Assembly (NCBI RefSeq): GCF_029784155.1
Contig: NC_073693.1
Span: forward strand, 313,945,304-314,009,303
From: Uranotaenia lowii
Lineage: Eukaryota > Arthropoda > Insecta > Diptera > Culicidae
Reading direction: 5' to 3'
Length of the DNA: 64,000 nucleotides
Shown piece after piece: positions 32,908-44,082 of the stretch (the first letter of the stretch is position 1; every line of letters begins with the position of its first letter). The notes under the pieces are model-generated. The model was not told where the DNA came from. It ran no database searches and saw only the letters and a program-made list of their open reading frames with translations. Made by a program: the position numbers and the translations under genes.

Positions 32908-33062
32908 TACAAACCAAATCAAGAATATGTGTGCTAATGTACCTATATGGCCTCAAAAATGATACGTATATACTGGTTTTGCTGCATTATATACGATATG
33001 TTTACACGTATATTTGCACGTATATTTGTGATGCAAATTTGTTATACCCACCAAATGGTTGT

Positions 33063-33790
33063 CTGGGAAGATGGTGCTGATCACCAACCTGATCTCATCC
33101 CAAACAGGTACAATTTCAGTTGGACCGTGTGATATCGTGTTCAAACGTGCCTAGGGGTGATGATCGACAACAGCCTCAGTTTCACGAGTCATGTCGACTA
33201 CGTGTGTAAGAGAGCGACCACGTCAATCCTGCGTTACGGAGCGGCAGGCCCTGGGAAGACCTGGGTAACCTCCAGAGATTTAGAAGCGTTCAGCGGCTGA
33301 TGAACCTGCGGGTTACCAGTGGACCATCTCGTCCGAAGCCGCCTGGGTAGTGGTGAGCGTCATGCCCATCTCGGTTTTGTTAGAAGAGGATGTCAATTGT
33401 TATGACAATGAAGACAAGTCCAACGTACGAGATCTCGCCAATGAGGACTCTATACCCAACTGGCAGCGAGAGGAATGTGGACCCATCGTCTGATCCCGCA
33501 CATCGGAAGCTGGATCTGAAGAAAACACGATGAAGTGGACTTCCAAATAACACAATTCCTGACAGGTCATGGATGCTTCATGTAGTAACACTATCGGTTT
33601 GGACATGTGGCTTCGCCGTGCCCAAATTGTGGTGATGAAGAGGAAACACCCGAACACGTAGTGTTTGTCTGACCAAAGATAGCGACGATTCGTATAAACA
33701 TACTTGACGTCTGTAGGCCCGACGCGGCAGTAGACAACGTGGTGCAGAGGATGTGTACAGATTCCAACAATTGACATGGAGGTTCACCCT
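33063..33790 (+). pseudogene. R1-clade LINE ORF2, C-terminal remnant
   Basis: Conserved blocks of the R1-type ORF2 C-terminus appear in order but in shifting frames: KMVLITNLISSQTGTISVG and LGVMIDNSLSFTSHVDYVCK just after 33063, MPISVLLEEDVNCYDNEDKS near 33363, then VDFQITQFLTGHGCF and the zinc-knuckle-like CPNCGDEEETPEHVVF ending near 33670. Several stops, frameshifts and a deletion (YVCKRATTSILRYGAA joins segments that are apart in the family) make it a relic. The reverse transcriptase core is absent. R1-clade LINEs are common in mosquitoes. Confidence 0.8.
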
Positions 33791-35640
33791 GAACATGACT
33801 GCCCTACAGAGGAGCTGGAGTCAACGGCTGACCGCGAACGGTGTAGGATGACTCCATCGCCGGGGAGCATCTGTGTAGTGTGCGTTCCCTTGATCGAAGC
33901 TACAACGATATGGCATCATCTTCTGCGTAGTGGAGGTCATGGGTGCGCTGCGAACGGGTGTAGGATATCCCACCGGCACGAGTATCTGAGTAGTGCCGCT
34001 TCCTACGAAGTAAACTGCGGGGATAAGATAATACCTTCCTCGTAGCGGACCTCGTAGGAAGGTGGTCAACCCTTGTCGGGGGATATCCAGGATTGCGAGT
34101 CCAGGACAAGCTGCTCTCGAACTGGCACACGACGGTCAGAAAAAGCCACGTGTCAAAAATCCTGGAGTTGCCAGCCAAAGAAACAAAAAAGACCGGGCAA
34201 CGGCCCTAGTAGACTGACCTCATTGACGGAGGGCTGTCAAGCAGAGTGAATCCGACGGTTTGAAGCTCCAAAGATTAGGCAACATCTTCGGTTTAGCGAA
34301 TGCCGTTGGTCTGCTGTATTTGTGGGTAGGATATTCCACCTTCGGGGAGCATCCTACGCACAAACGCGGTTTTCAACGATCTAAGTTGCGTGGACAAGAC
34401 TTGATCTTCATCGCAGTGGAAATCGTTGGGAAAGGGCTATTCCACGGTCGGAGAATACCCACAGGTAGAGTGGTTCTCTACGCCGTGTGAGCCATTCGAG
34501 TCGGAGTAGGATGACGTCTTCGTCGGGAATCATCCGAGTAGTTGCGTTAAGTCCCGCGCGTGTGCTGCGACACCTGCATGTCTAAGCTAAGCTACTTTTG
34601 ATCGGTACACGACGAGCATAAAGGTGGCAAACCTCAAACGCTGGAAATAAGGGATCAGGCTTCGAGTCGTTAGAGGAGATGTCAGGCCTCGAACCTTGAG
34701 GAGGAATGGTTTGTGTGGTCAACCGCGAGTCTTTACGATAAAAGGTCGGGTCTCGAGTCGCAAGACGAGAGAATAGGCCTTTTATCAACAAAAGGAGGGT
34801 TTCAAGTGGTTACCTCGAGCCATTACGAGGAGAGGTCAGATCACTAGTCGCTAGAGAAGGGCCTTGAGTCGTACAGAGGAGATGTATGTGTATGTCAACC
34901 TCGAGTCGATGAGAAGAGGGGTCTGATCTCCAGTCGTAAGAAGAGAGATCAGGCCTCGAGTCTCGAAGAGGAGAGGTTTATGTAGGAACCTCGAGTCATT
35001 ACGAGGAAATGCGGGTTCTCTAATCGTTAGATAAGGGTTCAGACTTTGGTCCTCTGAATTGAGGATCATTTCTCCTTGTTCTCATGTCATCTCCGAAATT
35101 GCTTTGCAAAGTAATTCCATCTTTCCGTGGTGCAGAGTGGAAACGTGTCTGCAGGATTGCCACCTACAGGCGTACGGCCGAGAGAACTACACGTCACACT
35201 TGGTGCAGCCAGCCCGCCAACAGCTGCAGTTGGTGTTGATCGGTCTGCTTTTTGGGGAGGTTCCTGGCTCCGATTAGCGAACATGATTAGCACACGACGG
35301 GCATAGAAGAGGGCCTTGTGCCGGAAATATGTGGTGCCCAGACCTCAAGTCTTACGAGGAACGGTTGGGCCTTAGACTGAGTCTCAAAGAGTTGAGACGA
35401 AGACACGTTAAGTGATGTGGGTATCTCCACACTCGAGGAGAGGCGAGTTGTTCTCGCCTCGAATTGGGTTAAGAGACGCACCGAAAAAAGGCCCTCGAGA
35501 TACAAGGAGAGGCGAGTCGTTCTCTTCTTGAATTGGGTCGAGAGGGCGGAGTGTAAGAGGGTCTAGAGTCAAGAGGAGAGACGCCGGACCAACGCCTAAA
35601 ATTGTGACAAGAGTCTTGTGAGTCGCAAATCGTTACATCA
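33791..35640 (+). repeat. repeat-rich tail of the R1-like relic
   Basis: The block keeps the GC-richer composition of the LINE remnant. First, a motif like gtaggatgactccatcgccg followed by ggggagcatc recurs near 33843, 33960, 34323 and 34506. Then from about 34640 to 35600 many short units like cctcgagtcgttacgaggag alternate with agaggtcaggcctcgagtc-type units, tens of bases apart. This looks like a 3' untranslated region with internal tandem repeats, or a minisatellite next to the LINE. Open frames on both strands here are repeat by-products. Confidence 0.6.
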
Positions 35641-35789
35641 GAGGGGTAGAGCTTGGCTGTAGTCGTACGTATTGCCTTGCAGCGCTTTGAGCGAGTATGG
35701 TCTCCCAGCCTTCGTTGCAAGTCTGGATGGGAATTCAGATTTTCAGAAACGTCGCTGTTGAACTGGCAACACAACACAGACTTCCAATC

Positions 35790-35867
35790 TAGTACTTCAC
35801 TTTTCTTTGTCAGAAGCCTTTCGGAAGTCGGAAGTCTGGACTTCCGACAAAGAAAAGTGAAGTACTA
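35790..35867. repeat. strong hairpin (22-bp perfect arms plus inner stem)
   Basis: The 22 bases 35790-35811 are an exact inverted copy of 35846-35867 (arm sequence includes AGTACTTCACTTTTCTTTG). Inside, GTCGGAAGTC and GACTTCCGAC form a second perfect 10-bp stem around a 2-base loop, sharing three bases with the right arm. It could be a small foldback, the ends of a tiny MITE or an RNA hairpin. No expression evidence is possible here. Confidence 0.8.
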
Positions 35868-37350
35868 TTGTGAAGTAGATTGTCGGTTTTGTTGCCAGCT
35901 CACCAGCCACGTTTCTAAAACTTTTATTTAAACTCACAATTATACTTATTGTTAGTTCATTTGGTACTTGGGAGAAGGTGATGCGTGATACAACAGTGTA
36001 AAATGAGATTCTCTTATAATTTTTTAAATATTTAGGTAATTTTTTTTAAGATTACTAATGACTTCTTTCCCTAGCCTTTAAATCGATGTCCTGTTTGTGT
36101 TTAGCTGAAAAGTTTGAAAATCTACCCAGCAGTAAAAAATAAAGTTAGATACTATCATGATCGTGACTTCGAACGCATTAGCAATCAAATCCACGTTTAC
36201 TATACACACCCACACATTTTGAGCGCCAAGTTCTGGAAAACTGACCGAAACTGATATTTACGCCCGCCGGCCAAGGATATCGTCATCGAGAGCCAGAGTG
36301 CCAAACAACCAACCTCAACCTGGTTGAGGACGTTTTTTTTTGCAACATTCACAGTTTTAATGGCTTAAGTGACATTTGCTATAGTCATTGAGATTTTAGA
36401 TTCTAAATAGTACTCAGAATTCCATTTCATTAGTTTTGTTTTTTTTTAATTACCCTGAGTTAATATCTAACATCCTATGGGACATTCATCCCACCATCGA
36501 AACAATCCCTGTCGAAGACTGCGTCGAACATAACCATTTAGCTGTGTCTACAAACTGTTACGATAATGGCGCTCCCACTTTCTGAATCTCTTGAGGAGCG
36601 AAGGAGTGGGTGGAATCGTTGGAGGTGATTGTTTTAACATTTTGCCACACATCATGTTGAACTCGACGAACCTGCTGCGCTAAGAGGCCGGAACAGAAGA
36701 ACGTAAAGCAAGAAGAGCGAAAAGAAGGAAAAAAAACCCGTTAACTCCTGCTCCTGTTCCTGGTTGTGGAGTCATTTGAAGTAGTTTTGGAACATGGTGC
36801 AACATTAACCTTATTTGCCATCACCATTCAAAAGCTTTAAAGGCTTTCTGATTGAAGGTGGCCTCTCTTGAGGGAGAACTTCGGCCCTCGTCGATATGCG
36901 GTGGGTTTTTTTTGGATCCATGACCGTGATTGTTCGAACGTGAGGAACGTGTTGGATTAGTGTTATTGGTACGGGGAGAATGCTTCATGGACCATACGAG
37001 TGATTTTTATGGTTATGATACAACCATTTGGAGCAACATCAAAGTTTACTCGATACAGCAGCTCGTCCGGCAAGAGGATAGTCGTCGTTTCGTCCTGATA
37101 ATTGACTTTCTAACAATTCATCTAATTCAGTGTTGAGAGTACAAAAAACACATTTGGAAAATTCATTCCAGTGATTTGATTAATAACCAACGTTCAAAAT
37201 GTGGCATTTGTGATAGAAAGTTGTTAGAGCCATTCGTTCAAGTGTGAAGCAGCAGATGATTGAAACTCAAGAGTTTTTCGTTTTTTTCCTCCTTGGAGAG
37301 CGATTCATCAGTCGGAATGTTTTTCCCATTTGTAAACCACAAACATCGGT
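35868..37350. other. low-repeat DNA, no gene confirmed
   Basis: This stretch has more balanced composition than the transposon-filled parts. No domain, splice pair or TIR is convincing. It could be intronic or regulatory host DNA. Confidence 0.35.
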
Positions 37351-37358
37351 TATAAAAG
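37351..37358 (+). promoter_or_regulatory. candidate TATA box
   Basis: TATAAAAG is a consensus TATA box in GC-richer context. A possible initiator CTCAGCA lies about 38 bases downstream, slightly beyond usual spacing. A short basic frame (37588-37716) lies further downstream. Confidence 0.25.
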
Positions 37359-37587
37359 TTCAACTTCCGCCTCTCGGAAGTTTAGGCTCAGCAAACTTAC
37401 TCAGCTCTCGGGTGACCATCCACCGTTTTATCTCTTCTCTCTACCTCAATACTTCTTCATCGTTCATTTTGTTTCCATTTCATGCGGCGCGAGAACCCGG
37501 AAACCTCACCATTCCACTAACAAATACATACATTCAGCAGCAACTCTTTGAACGGGGGACAACTAAACCAGGCCAGGCGGGAGATTT

Positions 37588-37716
37588 ATGGCTCCCCGAC
37601 AAACTAAAGGAGTTGCAAAGCAGCTGGTGGCTCCCAAAGCACGTGTCCGGACTTTCCGAAGGACCAGCGAGTCGTTCAACCACGCATCGGCCAGTTGTGA
37701 CTGTGTGGGATCATGA
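37588..37716 (+). CDS. possible small basic protein, unrecognised
   Basis: An ATG with G at +4 opens 42 codons reading MAPRQTKGVAKQLVAPKARV and then RTFRRTSESFNHASAS. The start has a histone-tail flavour: compare the K-Q-L-x-x-K-A order of histone H3. No histone fold follows, however, and the match may be chance. A different frame (37244-37756, from a GTG) overlaps it and is longer but has no recognisable content. Confidence 0.2.
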   Translation: MAPRQTKGVAKQLVAPKARVRTFRRTSESFNHASASCDCVGS

Positions 37717-37756
37717 TCGGGTCAATCCGGAATTGGTGGTCCACTGTGGGTTGTGA

Positions 37757-37886
37757 TCATTTGGAATGAGTACTCACACGACAGTTTTGTCTAAATTTAA
37801 CATTTATTTTTAAAAATATTTTTCGGAAAATAGTGTTTATGTTTAAAATTGAAAAAAAGTTAGTTTAAGTATAAAATTTGATAAGG
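37757..37886. other. short AT-rich flank of the next MITE
   Basis: No feature is supported here. Confidence 0.4.
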
Positions 37887-37888
37887 TA

Positions 37889-38933
37889 GGGGAGATGGGG
37901 GCATAATGGCCACCTTAAGGAAAACGGTTATTTAACCATAGAAAATAGCTATAATATGGAGGTTACATTATTGTTTCGTGTTCAGACACTTGAAAAGCCT
38001 ATTCCCTAACGGGCTGAAACGTGAAAAACTAGATGAAAACGTTAAAAAATGCATTTTAAAAATTTTTGCCAAAAGCTGAAAACCAGCAACTGTGGAGGCA
38101 TAATGAGAACCCCCCCTGAGGCAGTATGAGCACCATTAATCAGAGCAAGATGTGCGTTTTTGCCGGGGAATCTAGCAGCGAATTCAATTCGATGAAGTCA
38201 GGTGAGTCGTAGATTCATCAAACAAAGCAATAACAAAATAATCTAGGTCTGTTTGTAGAATACAAACAATTCACGCACGCTCATACATTAAGTGCTTTGT
38301 TCGGAGGATGATGCTACTAGCCGTATAATGTAACAATAAAAAAATCGATCATGAATTGTGAATGGAAAAAAATCACCTCGAACAGAAATCTAACTCTAGT
38401 CTTTTGATTACCTCTCCGACACCTTACCAATAGGCTAAATTGTCGGATGAAAACTAGTCAAGGTGTGGCGCTATAAATCAATTTTAATTCGATGCTAGAT
38501 TCTACGACAGAAAATGCTCATTATGCCTCAATAATGGGATGCTCTATATGCCCCTATTCAACAAATTTAAGTAAAAACGTGTTTTAAAATTGATAAAAGT
38601 GAAAAATCAAAAATTTTATGATGGTAAAAATTGAGAAACAATGTGTACATCATGTTGCAGTGCGTACATTATAGATCAAGGTTATTTTAAGATCATAAGA
38701 GCTTATTTCGTGGTGCTCAAAAATTATAATATTTTCGTAACTTGAGAACCTAGCTAGTTTTTTTTAAATATCTCTGTAAAGATGATAAGGAGATTCCTTT
38801 TTTTTGTGAAAAATTAATACTATAGGAAGTACGAAACAAATCCTCATGAAAATTTATTTAAGAAAATACGCACTTTCGTAGAAAAGCGTAATTCTCATTA
38901 TGCCTCGGGTGCTCGTTATGCCCTCATCTCCCC
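37889..38933. mobile_element. TA-target MITE-like element, 1.05 kb
   Basis: The left end GGGGAGATGGGGGCATAATG and the right end, read inward as GGGGAGATGAGGGCATAACG, are near-perfect TIRs between TA dinucleotides (37887-37888 and 38934-38935). The gcataatgagcacc-type motif recurs inside both halves, for example near 38098 and 38130. No transposase is present. TA targeting suggests mobilisation by a mariner/Tc1-type enzyme (inference). Confidence 0.85.
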
Positions 38934-38935
38934 TA

Positions 38936-40278
38936 TATTAAAAAAAATTCAACTTTAACTTTGGTTTTTGATTATCAGATTGATGGTTAGCATCGAATAG
39001 ACTTTTGATGAAACATACGTTTCCGCCTGTTTCAGATCCTGAAGAAACCGTTCGGGAAACGACGGGAATACATCATGGGCATGGGAAGAAAAAACCAAAG
39101 AGGCTTAAAATCCCAAATAAAACAACAAAACAAAAACAATCGGGAAATACATTAGTTCCAAAAAGCTGCGGATTGTAACGAAAAAAAAACAATGTTTGTT
39201 TTGGTTTACCACATGCTTTGCACTCTAATTCTCCTTGACTTAGATTTGAAGGAAAACAATTCAAAATGCGCCAAAACTGGGAAAACTCAAATTTTGATTA
39301 GAACGGCACAACTCAGAAATGAATAGTAGGGGTTTTCGCGAATTCTGAGTTGTTTTCAATCAGGCATTTTTAATGAGCGTCGGAACGATCTGAGCCAAAA
39401 CAACTCAAATTTTTTAAAATTTCGATTTTTTAAGAAATTAATTGAAATTTCGGACTAAATTAAATTCAATGTAATGCGTGAAATAAGTTTATTTTCCGTC
39501 GCTTTTTTTTGCACAAATTGATGAGTGGCAGCCAACATTGTCCTCCTGCCAACCGACAAATTTTCCGATTGCGTATCCTGGAGGACGTCCGTATTGGTCT
39601 GTTGGTCAGCCGGGACTCCCAACTTTTGTCGCCGCCACTTGCTGTCATAGGCGACCCGGTTTATAATATTTTCGCAGTAAATGTTCCTCCACCTCGACTG
39701 TTTTCCCTCGGAGGGAAGGGAACCTGCCGCTGCCATCGTCTCCATTATTGCCACCATCGAAAAAGTCGATCTGGCTCGAATGAGAATTGCTGCGGATGGG
39801 AACAAGATTTCCCTGCGGTATCCGGCTCGAATAGACCTGGAGAGGAAAACCTAGATTGAGTATGGCTGAAAATAAACAAAATTTGTGAATTTTTAAATCT
39901 TACTCGTTGCACCTGCTTCCGTAACGATTCCTTTAAGAAAAGATTAATTTGTTGAAATTTTCATTTGAAATCACATCATAATTATCTGAATTTTAAATAC
40001 ACAGTTGTACTTACCATTATTTTTTCGTCAACTACGCTCCGAGCATCGCACCCAAACAATCATTTTGTATTTTGGATCTCTCTGAGTTGTTTCATCTATT
40101 TTTCTCGAAAAAGTGTGCGTCTTTGCTAAGTTCTTGGATTTCGAACTCGCTTCTATGAAAACAACTCAGCATTTTGAAGGTTTTCCACTCAGTTGTTTTC
40201 GTCTTCATACATGGTGCGACTCCTGAATCGAATCAAATCAGTCTCTGAATATTTCAAAATTACCGTGTGGGTAATTCG
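38936..40278. other. possible element with CTGAGTTGTTTTC motifs and an open core
   Basis: ctgagttgtttt or its complement recurs near 39346, 39399, 40081, 40160 and 40191, in both orientations, around a GC-richer core. The core has overlapping frames of 116 codons: plus 39509-39859, and minus 39805-39455, which starts MFPSAAILIRARSTFSMVAI and continues NRVAYDSKWRRQKLGVPADQ. One of these may be a decayed coding region, the minus frame being the better composed. The termini could not be fixed. Confidence 0.3.
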
Positions 40279-40579
40279 CAATTCTAGCGTAACATTTAAA
40301 AGGACGAAACTGCCAAATATAAACAAATCGAGTTAACGGCCTTTCCGGGTGTATGCGGTTGCACTTTACCTAATTAACGCGATTTCATCTTAAAATCACT
40401 TCAAATTTTCGAAAAATTGATAAAATTCAATTGGGGGAAACTTCCTGTTGATGCATTTTTTTGGAACGTGAAGTTACGCCATTTCAAAATGGAGTTAATT
40501 TTTCTATTCTTGTAGTGCCAATAGGCGTAACTGAGTTGACCGTGTGTGACGCTCTTAAGAAATATTACGCTAGAATTGA
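40279..40579. mobile_element. short MITE, ~300 bp
   Basis: CAATTCTAGCGTAACATTT at the left and, read from the right end, CAATTCTAGCGTAATATTT form TIRs. Both halves carry repeated cgtaac/gttacg motifs inside. The flanks (gtaattcg and ataattgc) are similar but not an exact duplication. No coding is present. Confidence 0.65.
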
Positions 40580-40855
40580 TAATTGCTGATCAATAGGATG
40601 GTAATGATGGTGACAGTGTAAATGTTTTCATCATCACACGGTTAGGCCAGACTTTTCCAAGTAGATTCGTGGCATCACAACAGTGATGAGAAATGAGTAC
40701 TTTCTCGCTTAGGAAATATGAGAAGTGGTCATCGACAAAAAGCAATCTGAGACATATACCGTCTTATGCCGTTTTCGTTTTCTCCACTGGCACGGGGCAA
40801 AACTTTTTCTGAATAAACAAACGAAATCGTCACCCGGGACGATGCAAATACAGGG
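40580..40855. other. spacer, nothing recognised
   Basis: Unassigned DNA between two small transposons. Confidence 0.4.
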
Positions 40856-41443
40856 TGGAGTAGAGTGGACTCCCTAGTTCCAAACAGTCGCTGAAGAGCT
40901 CGCATGCGAGTTAGCGGAGTCGAAGTGGTTTCAAGATTGTAGGGGGAAAGACGCCATTTTTAGTAGTCACTGAACTGTCGTGAACGGTCGAGCATCGTGG
41001 TTTGTAGTCGAAACGTTCTTTAAAAATAAGGATAGTGATGGCGACCCAACGTGCATTTCGTATACGGTTTGGTTTGAATCGTCCTGATAGTGTCCCTGAT
41101 ACTAAAACCATAAGGAAATGGATTACAAGTGTACGGGTGACAGGATCTGCACTGCCTAGAAAACCAGTCGGACAACCGGATCTTGGAAGCCCTTAAGAAA
41201 ATAATTGTAGATGTTATCGCTGAAATAACGCCAGATATGCTGCGTAGAGTATTTGAAAACTTCATTGAACGGCTGAATATGTGCATCGCTTGTCAAGGTC
41301 GTCACATGGACGATATCATTATTATAACTTAATAAAAAATAAATGGCATTGTATGTAAATTTCAGATATTAAAAGCTTTACTAATAACCTTGCATGGTTT
41401 TTATACAGTTAACCGATCAAATCAGGGAGTCCACTTACTCCTA
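40856..41443 (+). mobile_element. deletion derivative of a DUF4817-type transposon
   Basis: The left end has GGAGTAGAGTGGACTCCCTA and the right, read inward, GGAGTAAGTGGACTCCCTGA, imperfect TIRs. Inside, the N-terminal and C-terminal parts of a transposase lie side by side, while the central catalytic region is missing. The element is therefore an internally deleted, non-autonomous copy. The exact outer boundaries and target duplication are uncertain by a few bases. Confidence 0.8.
41000..41331 (+). pseudogene. DUF4817 transposase, N- and C-terminal remnants
   Basis: Near 41000 VVETFFKNKDSDG is followed, after a frame change, by ATQRAFRIRFGLNRPDSVPD and TKTIRKWITSVRVTGSALPR, the helix-turn-helix start seen in DUF4817 domain transposases. 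From about 41170 the frame reads RILEALKKIIVDVIAEITPD and MLRRVFENFIERLNMCIACQ to GRHMDDIIIIT and a TAA at about 41331, the usual C-terminus of the family. The DDE catalytic core between them is deleted. Confidence 0.85.
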
Positions 41444-42309
41444 ACACTGACTACTTCTACGGATTGCAAACGCCTGCTTGAGGTTCAAACTTTGGGCAAA
41501 ACTGGTGGACTTCTGAATTAATAAACAAACACAATGACAGCAGCTAGAATAAAACTCGTGGATAACTAGGTTACCACTGCAAATAAAGGAAAACACTATA
41601 AGTGTATTAGATTGCATTATAACGACTAGAAAATGCAAGGAAATAAAGATAAACTCTATTGGTACAGCCAGCAGACAGAGGACCACTTGGAAGCGCCAAG
41701 ATGAGCCAGCCTAGAGGGACCAGCCAGGGCAGAGGCCAGGCCGCAAAAAGTCCACGACCAGGCAGGTTCCCGGATCGAGGTCGAGGTTACTCTCGAGGCT
41801 TTCACGAGCCACGTTGCGGTTAGCGAGCGTGAGCTCAAGGTCGATTGCCGGGAGTGGTCCCAGGATCCGCAATAGGGACGTATCACCGCGAAGGTCGGTA
41901 GGTCCACCGACGCACGAGCTTATCTTCAATGTTTGGAAGCAGTTCTTGATACTGCGGAAAAGGTGGTTTGGGCATCGGTCTTTGTCTTAAGTGAATTTTA
42001 ATCAATTCTTGATTTCTGAGGCCTTATTGACGAGTGCTGCCGATCGAAGTCTGGTTAATTCTCGGAACCACCGAGTAAGAGCCCTGTTACCTACAAAAGG
42101 GAGCTTTTCTGGGGTTGCCAGAAAGCAACATGCAAGATATGCTTTGCGCTCGTATTCTGAGGTTATCAGACACCAGAATTAACAAAAAAATCGATTCGTC
42201 ATCGATTCTAGTGCCAGCTACTGCAGGAATTGCGTTGACGAAGATGATGATGGTGGTCAAGAATACGTCAAACCAGAACCGGCTCTGAGACGAAGCCGTG
42301 GCTAACGTA
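41444..42309. other. GC-richer segment, unassigned, possible LINE 5' piece
   Basis: 41640-41960 is GC-rich and contains a plus frame from about 41701, MSQPRGTSQGRGQAAKSPRP, Arg/Gly-rich like some LINE ORF1 or RNA-binding tails, that stops after 40 codons. The minus frame through 42087-42377 is the end of the RTE relic continuing into unrelated DNA. I cannot assign a family to the rest. Confidence 0.3.
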
Positions 42310-42403
42310 GCTACTGATAATAATGAGGATAGGGTAAAATACTTCCACCATTGACGATCCGGAGCCAGCGTCTTCACTTGGTCTCAGTGAAGACTCTAGT
42401 CGA

Positions 42404-42454
42404 CATTTCGTATTTCATGCCATTTCGTATTTCATGACATTTCGTATTTCGTGC
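42404..42454. repeat. 17-bp tandem repeat, three copies
   Basis: catttcgtatttcatgc, catttcgtatttcatga and catttcgtatttcgtgc follow one another without spacers, inside the C-terminus of the outer RTE relic where the intact copy has unrelated coding sequence. Confidence 0.9.
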
Positions 42455-44073
42455 GGTGTGCGGCTTCGCCGCCACGAGTTTCTGGGTCTGCCTCTTCTTT
42501 GATGTCCTTCTGGATTCCATTCGAGCACCTCTCTGCAAATCTCGCTCTTATCTCTTCGCAGCGTGTGCCCTATCTATCTCCACTTACGTTCCCGAATCTC
42601 AATTCTCCTTGGATAACACCGGTGATATAGTTCCACGTTTGAGATCCAGTTGCCAGGACACCAAGCACGGATTATATTCCGCAGGCAGTGATTAAGTGCA
42701 CCAAGTTTCGCACCCGTACAACAATACGGATTTGACGTTTGAGCTGAAGATTCGAATTTTCGTTTGTAGAGATATCTGACGTGAGCGCCGATGTTCCGGA
42801 GACTTGCAAACGCAATTCGGGCCTTTCTGACCTGGGTTTCGATGTCTTTCCTGGTACCACCATCACGCGTTATCTGGCTACCAAGATACTGGAAGCACTC
42901 CACTTTCTCAACTTGTTGCCCAGCTACCATGAAACTGGAGGGATTTCTTGTGTTGATCTCCATCGACTTGGTCTTTCCGACAATGACTTAGAGACCTGCT
43001 GCCTTGGAGCTTCCGGTGAGGTCTTCGAGTTTGCTCTGCATATCCAGTTGTATTTGGACGAGCAAAACAATATCGTCTGCCAGTTCAAGGTCGCTTAGCT
43101 GCTCTATTGTCGAAGGATTCCACGGCAATCTTTGGTTTGGTCTACATCCATTACGAAGAGATAAAGTTGCGGTGATAAAATACATCCTTGTCTCACTCCA
43201 GCAGTTTCCGGGTTACGTTCGGACAAGACACTGTCGTGCAAGACCTTGCACGAATATATCTCGTACTGTGCTTCGATGAGATGGACTAGTTTCTCTGGAA
43301 CTCTTCGTCTTCTCTCCCAGATGTTTTCATGGTTAAGTCGGTCAAATGCTTTTTGGATATCAACAGCAGCAGCAGCAGGAGAGAGTCCGGAAATTCGTTG
43401 TTTGTTCCAGTATAATTCGTAGCGTTGTGATGTGGTCCACACATAATCGTCCGGATCGGAATCCAGCTTGTTGCCGTCGGAGTGTAGCGTCGATTTTCTC
43501 CTGGATCCTGGATACTTTGAGGGTTGTACAGATGATCGTTATACCACGCCAGTTACTGCACTCTTCGGGACTTTACGAGGATACCCTGCATTCAGTCGAC
43601 CGGGAATGTTGCAGCATTCCCAATGTCAGCGAAATTACGATGCAACATTTGTGCTGACAAGGCAGGGTCAGCAATTCCGCAGGGATGCAATCGATCCCAG
43701 GCGCTTTGTTGGATTTCATGTCTTTGATTGCCGCCTATATTTCAGCCAGCGAGGGCGCTTCCGAGTTGACGCCATTAATGCGACTTACTGTTGGCACTTT
43801 GTGCTGCGGGTTCTGTTGGCAATTGCTATTTATGACTCGGAAGAGTTGTTCAAAATGCTCAGTCCAACGTTTCAGCTGATTGGTTCGATCGGTCAACAGC
43901 TAACCTGACCGGTCTTTCAGCGGCAGTCTTGCATTAGTACTTGCACCACTTAGGCGGCGAGAAATGTCATATAGAAATCGGATATTTCCAATGGCGGTGA
44001 CTCTTTCTCACTCATGGGTTAGGGAGTTTATCCAAGCTCTCTTGTCTCGTCTACAAGCTCGTTTAAGTGCCTT

Positions 44074-44081
44074 TTTAAGCT
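44074..44081. repeat. 8-bp target duplication of inner RTE copy (left)
   Basis: TTTAAGCT occurs immediately before the inner copy and again at 45788-45795 immediately after its tail. Confidence 0.85.
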
Positions 44082-44082
44082 G

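Larger units (their letters stand above)
42310..44081 (-). pseudogene. RTE-like LINE (outer copy), reverse transcriptase half
   Basis: Read on the minus strand from 44081, the sequence gives KKALKRACRRDKRAWINSLT, then TDRTNQLKRWTEHFEQLFRV, KDMKSNKAPGIDCIPAELL, reverse transcriptase segments (AAVDIQKAFDRLNHENIW, AGVRQGCILSPQLYLF and LADDIVLL), VECFQYLGSQITRDGGTRKD and KTLAPDRQ near 42370. Stops and frameshifts are frequent. A 17-bp triplication (42404-42454) disrupts the C-terminus. The endonuclease half lies at 45788-46190, displaced by insertion of a younger plus-strand copy. Confidence 0.85.

Noticed and set aside
34260..35931. Several 70-100 codon frames on both strands behind the R1 relic
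   Set aside because: They arise from short tandem repeats of GC-rich DNA and mirror each other on both strands.
37244..37756. 170-codon plus-strand open frame
   Set aside because: It starts at a GTG, has no recognisable domain, overlaps other frames and shows no splice or homology support, so it is not listed as a gene.
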